Origin: Candidatus Brocadia sinica JPN1
Lineage (GTDB): Bacteria > Planctomycetota > Brocadiia > Brocadiales > Brocadiaceae
DNA: 64,000 nt
Reading direction: 5' to 3'
Assembly: GCF_000949635.1 (NCBI RefSeq)
Contig: NZ_BAFN01000001.1
Coordinates: 1,860,001 to 1,924,000, forward strand
Position numbers and translations under genes: made by a program. Below, one piece after another: positions 46,142 through 53,735 of the stretch; the stretch's first letter is position 1; each line of letters begins with the position of its first letter. The notes under the pieces are model-generated. The model was not told the DNA's origin. It saw only the letters and a list, made by a program, of their open reading frames with translations, and did no database searches.

Positions 46142-47170
46142 ATGAAGGCAATGGTATTGAATAGGGTTTGCAAACTCAAAGAAAATAAGAATCCACTTGA
46201 ACTGATTGACCTTCCAGATCCAATTCCGGGAGAAAAGGAAATATTGGTGAAAGTTTCGGCCTGCGGGATATGTCATACCGAATTGGATGAAATTGAAGGA
46301 AGAACACCCCCTCCCCGTCTTCCCATTATTCCTGGTCATCAGGTTGTTGGGAGGGTCGAAAAAACCTGTAGCAAAACACGTAACTGTAAGATGGGCGATA
46401 GGGTTGGAATTGCATGGATTCACTCAGCCTGCGGGAAATGTAAGTTTTGCCGGGAAGGTAACGAGAATTTATGCGACGATTTCCGGGCAACTGGGAGGGA
46501 TGCAAATGGGGGATATGCCCAATATATTACCGTTTTGGAAGATTTTGTCTATCGTATCCCGGAAATATTTTCTGATTCGGAAGCGGCTCCCCTCTTATGT
46601 GCAGGTGCGATTGGGTACCGGTCATTGAGATTAGCGAATATGAAAGACGGGCAAAATCTGGGGCTCACGGGATTCGGGGCATCGGCTCATCTTGTTATGA
46701 AAATGGCAAGGTATAAATATCCAAACTCGAAAGTTTTCGTATTTGCCAGAAGTGAAAGGGAAAGAACGTTTGCCAAGGAACTTGGGGCCGTTTGGGCAGG
46801 TGATATCGAAGAGGAATCACCTGGGAAACTGGACTGTATCATTGACACCACGCCGGTATGGAAACCAATAGTAGAAGCATTGGGGAATCTGGAAAGAGGC
46901 GGGAGGCTGGTAATAAATGCTATTCGGAAGGAAGAAGTGGACAAGGAAAGTCTCCTGAAATTAAAGTACTCCACACATCTCTGGCTGGAAAAAGAAATAA
47001 AGAGTGTTGCTAATGTAAGCAGGAGTGACGTCAACGAATTTTTGAGTCTGGCGGCCGAAATTCCTATTAAACCGGAAGTCCAGGAATTTGCCTTGAAAGA
47101 AGCAAACAAGGCATTGGTCGAACTTAAAGAGGGGAAAATTCGGGGCGCAAAGGTTTTAAGGATTGATTAA
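46142..47170 (+). CDS. Zinc-dependent alcohol dehydrogenase
   Basis: 342 residues. The catalytic zinc site is in ACGICHTELDEIEG and PGHQVVG, and the structural-zinc cluster is CGKCKFCREGNENLC. The nucleotide fold is LGLTGFGASAHLV, with a G-x-G-x-x-x pattern and no acidic discriminator immediately after strand 2, so cofactor choice is unclear. It resembles the AdhA/AdhP group acting on small alcohols. Monocistronic; the GEMM leader follows downstream. Confidence 0.88.
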   Translation: MKAMVLNRVCKLKENKNPLELIDLPDPIPGEKEILVKVSACGICHTELDEIEGRTPPPRLPIIPGHQVVGRVEKTCSKTRNCKMGDRVGIAWIHSACGKCKFCREGNENLCDDFRATGRDANGGYAQYITVLEDFVYRIPEIFSDSEAAPLLCAGAIGYRSLRLANMKDGQNLGLTGFGASAHLVMKMARYKYPNSKVFVFARSERERTFAKELGAVWAGDIEEESPGKLDCIIDTTPVWKPIVEALGNLERGGRLVINAIRKEEVDKESLLKLKYSTHLWLEKEIKSVANVSRSDVNEFLSLAAEIPIKPEVQEFALKEANKALVELKEGKIRGAKVLRID

Positions 47171-47240
47171 AGGCGAATCATTTCATCCATTTTTTTGCTA
47201 TAATCTCAATCAGGAAAAACGTTTATTTTGTCGGTGTTTT

Positions 47241-47256
47241 TTGGTATTTTTCTTGC
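47241..47256 (+). promoter_or_regulatory. Sigma-54-type promoter upstream of riboswitch 1
   Basis: TTGGTATTTTTCTTGC has GG (47243-47244) and GC (47255-47256) exactly 10 bases apart, the -24/-12 rule. The start site would be near 47268, leaving about 23 bases before the aptamer. Nearly the same sequence recurs at 49371. Confidence 0.6.
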
Positions 47257-47290
47257 CATATAACGTGTAACTAAGCTAATATATAAAAAT

Positions 47291-47383
47291 ACATTACGAT
47301 AAAGGCAAACCCTGAGCGATCAGGGGACGCAAAGTAAAGGGTCTTTAACATACAAGGATGTAGTTAAAGGGACGCCTTGCCAG
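47291..47383 (+). promoter_or_regulatory. GEMM-I (cyclic dinucleotide) riboswitch 1
   Basis: ATTACGATAAAGGCAAACC, CTGA-GCGA-TCAG closing a GNRA tetraloop, then GGGGACGCAAAG are the conserved GEMM-I core. A second helix (CTTTAACATAC...GTAGTTAAAG) and GGGACGCC follow. The class binds c-di-GMP, or 3',3'-cGAMP in a subclass; the ligand is not settled here. It precedes an intrinsic terminator and the sigma-54 activator gene. Confidence 0.88.
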
Positions 47384-47384
47384 G

Positions 47385-47452
47385 AAAAAAAGACAGCCTT
47401 ACTGCCGAAGATGTTTTACCATGAATATCTTTGCAGTAAGGCTGTCTTTTTT
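47385..47452 (+). terminator. Terminator of riboswitch 1
   Basis: AAAAAAGACAGCCTTACTGC pairs with GCAGTAAGGCTGTCTTTTTT (perfect 20-base arms) around a 27-base loop, ending in a T-run. It would stop transcription before the activator gene unless the riboswitch prevents it. Confidence 0.9.
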
Positions 47453-47658
47453 GTTGGTAATGGAGGAATTGATATGTTTTGTTTCTCTCGGGTAAACCGA
47501 CTGACTAATACGGATTTGGGGGATTGTTTCGGGCTGCTGCCCTTGCAATGACAATGTTCTTTTGGCGTTTATAATAAATCGTTTCCAGCGACTTCAGTAA
47601 CTCTGAAACTATTCGATGATATTTTGCCTGGTGGATTTGGTGGAAAGAGGGGTGATCA

Positions 47659-49002
47659 GTGAAGAAGCCGAAAATCTTGCTTGCGGAAAGAAATGATGTC
47701 CTGAACAAAAAATTGAAAATGCTATTGTTTGGCAATGGATTTGAGGTCATCGAAACATCAGACAAAGGAGATGCCCTCCGATCCTTTCAAAATAATAGCC
47801 CGGATCTCGTCATTGTGGGGTCTTCTCCGGGTGATACCCGGGATGGATTGGGTGTGGCACAACAAATCCGGCAGTCTGGCTGTAATATTCCACTTATCAT
47901 GATTGCAGCACACAGCTCTGAGGATCAGGCCATCGCCGCACTCAAGGCAGGAATCAACGATTATTTTAAACAACCCTTTTCGTTCGAGGAACTAATGGCG
48001 AGTGTCAAACGATGTCTCTCGGGCTTCTTTCTCCGGGAGTCGTCTAGAGAACACGGAGTAACACCGCCTTGCCTCATTGATAGTCAAAAGATGATAGGTG
48101 AGAATGTGCAGATACGGGAGATAAAGACATACATCGGGAAGGCCGCATCGACTGATACCAACGTCCTTATTACCGGAGAGACGGGTACCGGCAAGGAGTT
48201 AGCGGCTGAACTGATCCACCGGAATAGCCCCAGGAGTAAAAAACCTTTTGTCTGTATTAACTGTACCGCCATACCTGACAGTCTTTTAGAAAGTGAGCTG
48301 TTTGGTTATGAAAGAGGAGCCTTCACGGGGGCAGATTCCTTAAAGGAGGGTAAGCTGAAACATGCCGAGGGAGGGACCGTTTTTTTCGATGAGATTGGTG
48401 ATATGAGCCTATACCATCAGGCAAAGATCCTGAGAGCCATCGAAAGCAAGGAAGTTCAGCGCATAGGAGGTAAGGGAAGCATCCCCCTGGACATCAGGTT
48501 CGTCGCTGCTACCAATCGAGACCTGGATCAATTGGTGGAGGAAGGTAAATTTAGAAAAGATCTTTACTTTCGGCTCAATGTGGCCAGAATCCACCTGCCT
48601 CCGTTAAGGAACCGGAAGGAGGACATTCCTCTCTTGCTCTGTTTTTACATCAGGGAATTAAACCTCAGATTCGGGAGGGAGGTTGAATGCCTCACAAAAG
48701 ATGCCCTGGAATATTTGCTCTGCTATGATTGGCCGGGTAACGTTCGGGAACTGAAGAACCTTGTAGAGGCTACCTTTGTTAACCTCTCATCACGGCAGAT
48801 ATCTCTTTCGGATCTGCCTGAGCAGTTCCGCCGGAGGATCGGGGAAGCCCGAGATCTTCCCCGGAGCGAGCCGGACCTTTTGCTTTCCACGCTCATGTCC
48901 ACCAACTGGAATAAAAGCAAGGCAGCGCAGAAACTCCATTGGTCCAGGATGACCCTCTACCGGAAGTTGGCAAAGTACCATATCGTGAAAGAGGGGACAT
49001 GA
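47659..49002 (+). CDS. Sigma-54-dependent activator with degenerate receiver domain
   Basis: 447 residues, GTG start with GAGGGG upstream. The receiver-like domain (1-120) has Gly54 where the phospho-Asp should be (DLVIVGSSPGD), Ala9-Glu10 instead of the Asp pair, and Ala in place of the switch Ser/Thr; Lys104 remains. The AAA+ domain is intact: Walker A GETGTGKE (173-180), GAFTGA (220-225) that contacts sigma-54, Walker B VFFDEI. A Fis-type HTH ends it (NKSKAAQKLHWSRMTLYRKL). Activity is therefore probably set by expression through the riboswitch ahead of it rather than by phosphorylation. Likely target: the eCIS region. Confidence 0.93.
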   Translation: MKKPKILLAERNDVLNKKLKMLLFGNGFEVIETSDKGDALRSFQNNSPDLVIVGSSPGDTRDGLGVAQQIRQSGCNIPLIMIAAHSSEDQAIAALKAGINDYFKQPFSFEELMASVKRCLSGFFLRESSREHGVTPPCLIDSQKMIGENVQIREIKTYIGKAASTDTNVLITGETGTGKELAAELIHRNSPRSKKPFVCINCTAIPDSLLESELFGYERGAFTGADSLKEGKLKHAEGGTVFFDEIGDMSLYHQAKILRAIESKEVQRIGGKGSIPLDIRFVAATNRDLDQLVEEGKFRKDLYFRLNVARIHLPPLRNRKEDIPLLLCFYIRELNLRFGREVECLTKDALEYLLCYDWPGNVRELKNLVEATFVNLSSRQISLSDLPEQFRRRIGEARDLPRSEPDLLLSTLMSTNWNKSKAAQKLHWSRMTLYRKLAKYHIVKEGT

Positions 49003-49052
49003 AAGATTACCCATACCAGTGAGATTTGTATAAAGGATAAATATTAATGACA

Positions 49053-49261
49053 TGTAACTGCTATAAAACTGGAAACTGTAACATCTTCTTCGTTGATGTT
49101 ACAAAAAAGTTACAGTTTGGTGTTACAGAGTAAATACCTTTCGATTCCCGTATTTTACCCAGCAAATCCGTTGATTTTCCATGCCTTTTTGGCCTTTTGC
49201 CTTCTTTTGCTGCCTCTTTTGAACTTACCATCTCTTCCCTTTCGGTTCAATTAAGTGTAAC
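49053..49261. promoter_or_regulatory. Cluster of TGTAAC/GTTACA half-sites (candidate enhancer)
   Basis: TGTAAC at 49053, 49078 and 49256; GTTACA at 49098, 49109 and 49122. The 49078/49098 pair forms a perfect TGTAACATC...GATGTTACA palindrome with a 9-base spacer. They stand 110-320 bases upstream of a sigma-54-type promoter, the usual place for activator binding. Confidence 0.6.
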
Positions 49262-49370
49262 ACTTCCTGCTACACTTCTTACGTGAAAGTGGAGAACAAA
49301 GGAGATTGACTCATGAGAAAAATACCTTAACTATCAACGATTGGAGGAGAATAACCTCTGCGAGCACGGG

Positions 49371-49386
49371 TTGGTATTGAACTTGC
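49371..49386 (+). promoter_or_regulatory. Sigma-54-type promoter for the DUF3467 gene
   Basis: TTGGTATTGAACTTGC: GG at 49373-49374 and GC at 49385-49386, 10 bases apart. It matches the element at 47241 in 13 of 16 bases. Predicted start near 49398. Confidence 0.65.
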
Positions 49387-49475
49387 GAGTTGCATCGTGA
49401 TGATTCATGCTGCTGCGATAGATTCGTACTTTAATAGAGGTGCATACAATAGGAAGATTACTTGCCGAGGTGTTA

Positions 49476-49736
49476 ATGAATTATGAATGGGAGAACTCCC
49501 GGAATGAAGATATGCCCGAAGGGCGATACGCTAACTACTTCAAAGTTGGCCAAAACGCCTTCGAATTCCTGATTGACTTTGGTCAGTTCTATCCTAACGA
49601 TGGTAAAGAACACTTCCACACCAGGATCGTTATCAGCCCATTTTACGCGAATGTCCTTTTCAAGATCCTTCAGGAGTCCATCGATCAATATGTGCAGACG
49701 TTCGGGCCTATCCCTGCGGACGGGGAAGATGAATAG
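49476..49736 (+). CDS. DUF3467 protein
   Basis: About 86 residues. The core MPEGRYANYFKVGQNAFEFLIDFGQFYP ... TRIVISPFYANVLFKILQESIDQYVQTFG is the DUF3467 signature. ATG 49476 is chosen because GAGG lies 5 bases upstream; a GTG at 49440 has no spaced ribosome site. Function unknown. It sits between a sigma-54-type promoter and the second GEMM-I riboswitch, so it is probably the first gene of the eCIS transcript or a regulator or chaperone linked to it. Confidence 0.85.
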   Translation: MNYEWENSRNEDMPEGRYANYFKVGQNAFEFLIDFGQFYPNDGKEHFHTRIVISPFYANVLFKILQESIDQYVQTFGPIPADGEDE

Positions 49737-49798
49737 AGGAGTCAGCATGGTATTGAAAACAGTGTAGCAGAAAGAAGATAAATTAGGGTAGCACACAA

Positions 49799-49902
49799 AC
49801 ATTACGATAAAGGCAAACCCTGAGCGATCAGGGGACGCAAAGTAAAGGGTCTTTAGAAGCTGTTTAAACGGCTTAAACTGCTTAAACGGTTTATTAGAAG
49901 AC
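49799..49902 (+). promoter_or_regulatory. GEMM-I (cyclic dinucleotide) riboswitch 2
   Basis: From ATTACGATAAAGG to AAGTAAAGGGTCTTTA it is identical to riboswitch 1 over more than 50 bases, including the GCGA loop. The second-helix region differs: it is a TTAAACGGC-type repeat (49861-49890), and the GGGACGCC of copy 1 is missing. Ligand binding may therefore differ or be lost. It stands about 155 bases ahead of the first eCIS gene. Confidence 0.82.
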
Positions 49903-49955
49903 AGCCTTACTGCCGGAGATGTTTTCTATGAATATCTTTGCAGTAAGGCTTTTTT
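49903..49955 (+). terminator. Terminator of riboswitch 2
   Basis: AGCCTTACTGC (49903-49913) pairs with GCAGTAAGGCT (49940-49950), followed by TTTTTT. The arms and loop are nearly the same as in the first terminator but shorter. The eCIS genes start about 100 bases later. Confidence 0.88.
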
Positions 49956-50056
49956 ATTTCTCTAGGCTGATTTCTTGTGAATCAAAATTCAACTTCATTT
50001 ATCTTAAAATATTTCTCATATAAGGCAGATGCATATTCAAAGCAAGGAGGGTAATT

Positions 50057-50299
50057 ATGCCTGTTAAGATTGAAAACCTGACTACGAGGCCTGTGTTATT
50101 GCGACTAAACAGCGGCCAGACGCTGCACCTTGCACCAAGAACAATCTCGGCTGAGGTATTTGATATGGAAGTAGAGAATAATCCTAAGGTTCAGAAACTA
50201 CAGAATCGGTGCGTTATTGACCTGCATGCATCCGGAGTAAAAAAGGAGCGTTTATCTGCTGGCGCTGAAAAGGCAAAATATACAAAGGGAAAAAAATAA
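50057..50299 (+). CDS. Small eCIS-associated protein, unknown function
   Basis: 80 residues. Pattern: NLTTRPVLLRLNSGQTLHLAPR, then NPKVQKLQNRCVIDL and a Lys-rich tail. It is the first gene of the operon, 27 bases before the sheath gene, with AAGGAGGG upstream. I do not recognise a named family; the beta-rich start suggests a small structural or assembly protein. Confidence 0.65.
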   Translation: MPVKIENLTTRPVLLRLNSGQTLHLAPRTISAEVFDMEVENNPKVQKLQNRCVIDLHASGVKKERLSAGAEKAKYTKGKK

Positions 50300-50325
50300 C
50301 AGCCTAATCTGAAAGGAGGCGAATA

Positions 50326-52275
50326 ATGGCAACTTTGTCATACCCAGGTGTCTATGTGGAAGAGGTTCCCAGTGGCGTTCGGCCTATTGCGGCGGCCAGC
50401 ACTTCCATTCCGGCGTTCATCGGAGTGGCTGAGAAAGGCCCTTTGAATAAGGCTGTCAAGGTCTTTAACTTCACTGAATATCAGAATCTCTATGGCGGTT
50501 TTCTGGACGGCTCTTTTCTTAGTCATGCGGTCTTTCAGTTTTTCAACAACGGGGGGACTCAATGCTATATCGTCAGGGTATCCGGAGCAAATACGAGGAC
50601 TGCCAGCATCGTTTTAAATGATCGGGGGACAACTGCACAACAGAGCCTGACGATTTCCGCAATCAGCCCAGGAGTGTGGGGCAACAAACTGGCTGTGGTT
50701 ATCGCTAATGGCACGAATGATCCGGGAAACGAATTTAACCTGTCTGTCTATTGGCAGGATGAGCTGACTCCTTTAGAGAAACTCGAGAACCTAAGCATGG
50801 TGCCGGGTGCCCCCAATTTTGTGGAGACAATCGTTGCTTCCTCAAAGTATATCCGGGTCACCGTGAACCAGGCGAATACCAATGTGCAGGCCGGCACCAG
50901 CCGCGGTGCGGCTGCTCCATCAGTGCCATTGCCAGCGGGCAGGTCCCGGTTTCGCATCAATATCGATGGCGATGGTTACCAGGAAGTGAACCTCCAGGAT
51001 GCGGTTGGGAGTGGCACTGGCCAGGTGGCGGATCTTGATACTGCCGCCAATGTCGCTGGCGCCATCCAGTTCGTGGTCCGACAACTGACCAAGCTGCGGG
51101 CATCTACGAATCAGAATGCGTTCACTAACTTTCAGTGTACGGTGGATGCCGGGGTTCTGCTGCTTACCTCAGGGGCCGCCGGCTTATCATCTTCGGCCAA
51201 TGTGGCTCCGGCCTCCAACAGCGGCCAGGATGCCTCCGGGCTGCTGAATCTTGGAAAGCTTGAGGGGGGCCAGGAGATCTTGGGTGCGGCGGTGACACGT
51301 CCGCGCAATAATCCCGCTGGTACACCGCCTGGTAATTACTACCTGGTGGGTGACCATGCTGCCCCCACAGCTGAAGTGTCTTCTGTTCAGGCGGGATCGG
51401 ATGGTGATCCGATTACAACGGATCAGCCTTATACCGATGCATTCAGCATCCTTGATGATAAAGAGGACGTCAGCCTGATCGCGGTTCCCGGCATCGGGTC
51501 TAAGGATGTGGTAGGAGCAGGGATGAATTACTGTGCCAATCGTCCGTTAAGCGATTGTTTCTTTATTGGTGACATGGCCCAGGATGACGATACCATAGAA
51601 GAGGCAAAGACCTTTAGGGATGCGATAACACCCAAAAACTCTTATGGTGCGATTTATCTTCCCTGGTTGCGCATGCTTGATCCGACCGGGAAATCACCCG
51701 AGCCTATTCTGGTACCACCCTCCGGGTATGTTGCCGGCCTCTACGCAAAAACTGATGCGCAACGGGGTGTTTGGAAAGCACCGGCTGGCACGGCGGCTGC
51801 CCTGGGTGGAGCGGTGGGTGTAGCAGTGAACTTTACCGATGTCCAGCAGGGCAACCTTAACCCCTTCAATATCAATGTCATCAGGCAATTTGCTGCGTCC
51901 GGGATCGTTCTATGGGGTGCTCGAACGATCACCTCAGATCCTGAGTGGGACTACATTCCTGTCCGGCGCATGGCAATCTTTTTGCGGGTTAGTATCTACC
52001 GGGGCATCCAGTGGGCGGTCTTTGAGCCTAACGACGAGGATCTATGGGCTGGGCTTCGTTTGAATATCGGATCTTTCATGATGACCTTGTTCCGGCAGGG
52101 GGCTTTTCAGGGGTCTACACCGTCCCAGGCCTTCTTTGTTAAATGTGACAGTGAAACCACCACACAGGACGATATAAATTTGGGAATCGTTAATATATTG
52201 GTGGGTTTTGCACCTCTCAAGCCGGCCGAGTTTGTGGTTGTCAAGATCAGCCAGAAAGCAGGACAGCCTTCGTAA
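50326..52275 (+). CDS. eCIS contractile sheath protein (Afp2-4/Pvc2-like)
   Basis: 649 residues. It begins SYPGVYVEEVPSGVRPIAAASTSIPAFIGVAEKGP, the tail-sheath signature, and ends with the conserved WAVFEPNDEDLWAGLRLNIGSFM ... FVVVKISQ domain that builds the sheath mesh. The middle (about 200-340) is an expanded Ser/Ala/Asn-rich surface domain. Only one sheath gene is in the window. AAAGGAGG ribosome site. Confidence 0.94.
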   Translation: MATLSYPGVYVEEVPSGVRPIAAASTSIPAFIGVAEKGPLNKAVKVFNFTEYQNLYGGFLDGSFLSHAVFQFFNNGGTQCYIVRVSGANTRTASIVLNDRGTTAQQSLTISAISPGVWGNKLAVVIANGTNDPGNEFNLSVYWQDELTPLEKLENLSMVPGAPNFVETIVASSKYIRVTVNQANTNVQAGTSRGAAAPSVPLPAGRSRFRINIDGDGYQEVNLQDAVGSGTGQVADLDTAANVAGAIQFVVRQLTKLRASTNQNAFTNFQCTVDAGVLLLTSGAAGLSSSANVAPASNSGQDASGLLNLGKLEGGQEILGAAVTRPRNNPAGTPPGNYYLVGDHAAPTAEVSSVQAGSDGDPITTDQPYTDAFSILDDKEDVSLIAVPGIGSKDVVGAGMNYCANRPLSDCFFIGDMAQDDDTIEEAKTFRDAITPKNSYGAIYLPWLRMLDPTGKSPEPILVPPSGYVAGLYAKTDAQRGVWKAPAGTAAALGGAVGVAVNFTDVQQGNLNPFNINVIRQFAASGIVLWGARTITSDPEWDYIPVRRMAIFLRVSIYRGIQWAVFEPNDEDLWAGLRLNIGSFMMTLFRQGAFQGSTPSQAFFVKCDSETTTQDDINLGIVNILVGFAPLKPAEFVVVKISQKAGQPS

Positions 52276-52306
52276 AATCTGAGAGTTTATATAAGGAGAA
52301 ATTAGC

Positions 52307-52807
52307 ATGGCCAAATTTACGGTAAATACTCATCGATTTGATCCATATCGAAACTTCAAGTTTAAAATAAAGTGGGATAATCAGTATGTGGCGGGTCTCA
52401 GCAAATGCAGCGCCTTAAAAAAGACCACTGAGATGACCGAGTGGAGGGAAGGGGGCGATCCGAGTACGAGCCGTAAGATGCCTGGAAAAACGAAATACGA
52501 TGCCATTACCCTTACGGCGGGTGTTACCCATGATGACACGTTTGAAAAATGGGCGAATCTGGTCAACAATTTTCAGGGAGATGCCACCATGTCCCTGAAA
52601 AATTTCCGTAAGGATGTTATTATCGATGTCTTCAATGAAGCTGGACAAAAGGTGCTCTCATACAAGGTTTACCGGTGCTGGGTTTCCGAATATCAGGCCT
52701 TGCCTGAATTGGATGCCAGCGCTAACGCTGTGATGATCCAGACAATTAAACTGGAAAATGAGGGGTGGGAGCGCGACACCTCTGTGACTGAACCTACAGA
52801 AACATAA
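52307..52807 (+). CDS. eCIS inner tube protein (Afp1/5, gp19-like)
   Basis: 166 residues. DPYRNFKFKIKWDNQYVAGLSKCSALKKTTEMTEWREGGD and the C-terminal beta strand MIQTIKLENEGWERD are the gp19/Hcp-like tube pattern. It stacks as hexamers inside the sheath. It directly follows the sheath gene, as in Afp and PVC. Confidence 0.93.
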   Translation: MAKFTVNTHRFDPYRNFKFKIKWDNQYVAGLSKCSALKKTTEMTEWREGGDPSTSRKMPGKTKYDAITLTAGVTHDDTFEKWANLVNNFQGDATMSLKNFRKDVIIDVFNEAGQKVLSYKVYRCWVSEYQALPELDASANAVMIQTIKLENEGWERDTSVTEPTET

Positions 52808-52829
52808 GGAAGATTTTCTGAACTGATCT

Positions 52830-53735
52830 ATGAGTAAAATAATTTGTCTGTTGCCGGGCGGATACGTAGATAAAGACGAAGTGGTTCATCGGGAGGTTGA
52901 ATTGATGCCGCTCAGTGGCAGAGAGGAAGAGTTTCTTGCTGAAAACCAAGGCCGGGAAAGTGCATCCCTTGTTACAGCAATTTTAACTCGCTGTATTAGA
53001 CGAATTGGTACCATGAGCCCTGTATCTGAGGAAGTGGCGCGCAACTTAGTCGTTGCTGACAGGCAATATCTACTCCTCAAGCTGCGCGAAGTGACCTTTG
53101 GGAATCAAATTCAGGCTACCATCCTGTGTCCCTGGCCCAATTGCGGTAAACGAGTTGATATAGACTTCTCATTAAAAGATATCCCCGTCAGGGAATCTAA
53201 AGATAAAGGGTCGATGTATACAATGGAACTCTCACCTGATGCAGCTTTCATAAGTAATCATGGTGAGGTATACAGGGAAGTCACCTTCAGGCTGCCAAAT
53301 GGTGGGGACCAGGAAGTAATTTCACCTATTATTTCCAAAAATGAAGCCAGGGCATTAACAATGCTTCTGGGGCGTTGCATTCTTAGCATAGGTACCGTAA
53401 AGTATCCCGGAGATGAAATGATCAACCGGCTTTCTCCCATGTCCCGTATGGAGATCGAAAGACAAATGGATGCGGTTGCGCCCAAAATAGACTTGACTAT
53501 GGGAGCGATCTGCCCTGAATGTGGTCGTGAGTTCGGAGTGCCCTTTGACCTCCATGAGTTCTTTTTTGGCGAGTTAAGAACTAGCCGTGACCTCCTTTAC
53601 CGCGAAGTACACTATCTTGCCTACCACTACCATTGGAGCGAACAGGAGATCATGGAAATGCCACGGGTAAAGCGACATAAATATATCGAAGTGCTGGCAG
53701 ATGAAATCGAGAGGTTGAATAATGCAGTCTGTTAA
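52830..53735 (+). CDS. Baseplate-type protein with zinc-ribbon cysteines (T4 base plate family-like)
   Basis: 301 residues. VELMPLSGREEEFLAENQG near the start and YREVHYLAYHYHWSEQEIMEMPRVKRHKYIEVLADEIE at the end resemble the T4-type base plate family (Pfam12322-like) and related tail-assembly proteins. Two Cys pairs (ILCPWPNC, AICPEC) look like zinc ribbons. It probably belongs to the baseplate or to tape-measure-linked assembly. Overlaps the next gene. Confidence 0.75.
   Translation: MSKIICLLPGGYVDKDEVVHREVELMPLSGREEEFLAENQGRESASLVTAILTRCIRRIGTMSPVSEEVARNLVVADRQYLLLKLREVTFGNQIQATILCPWPNCGKRVDIDFSLKDIPVRESKDKGSMYTMELSPDAAFISNHGEVYREVTFRLPNGGDQEVISPIISKNEARALTMLLGRCILSIGTVKYPGDEMINRLSPMSRMEIERQMDAVAPKIDLTMGAICPECGREFGVPFDLHEFFFGELRTSRDLLYREVHYLAYHYHWSEQEIMEMPRVKRHKYIEVLADEIERLNNAVC

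Noticed and set aside
49313-49330. Five-codon frame MRKIP with a good AAAGGAG site upstream
   Set aside because: It lies upstream of the predicted sigma-54 start site and is too short to be called a leader peptide without expression data.
49741-49800. Independent sigma-54 promoter directly before riboswitch 2
   Set aside because: TGGTATT is present but the -12 GC is replaced by AG. A weak TTGAAA...GATAAA alternative exists; neither is called.
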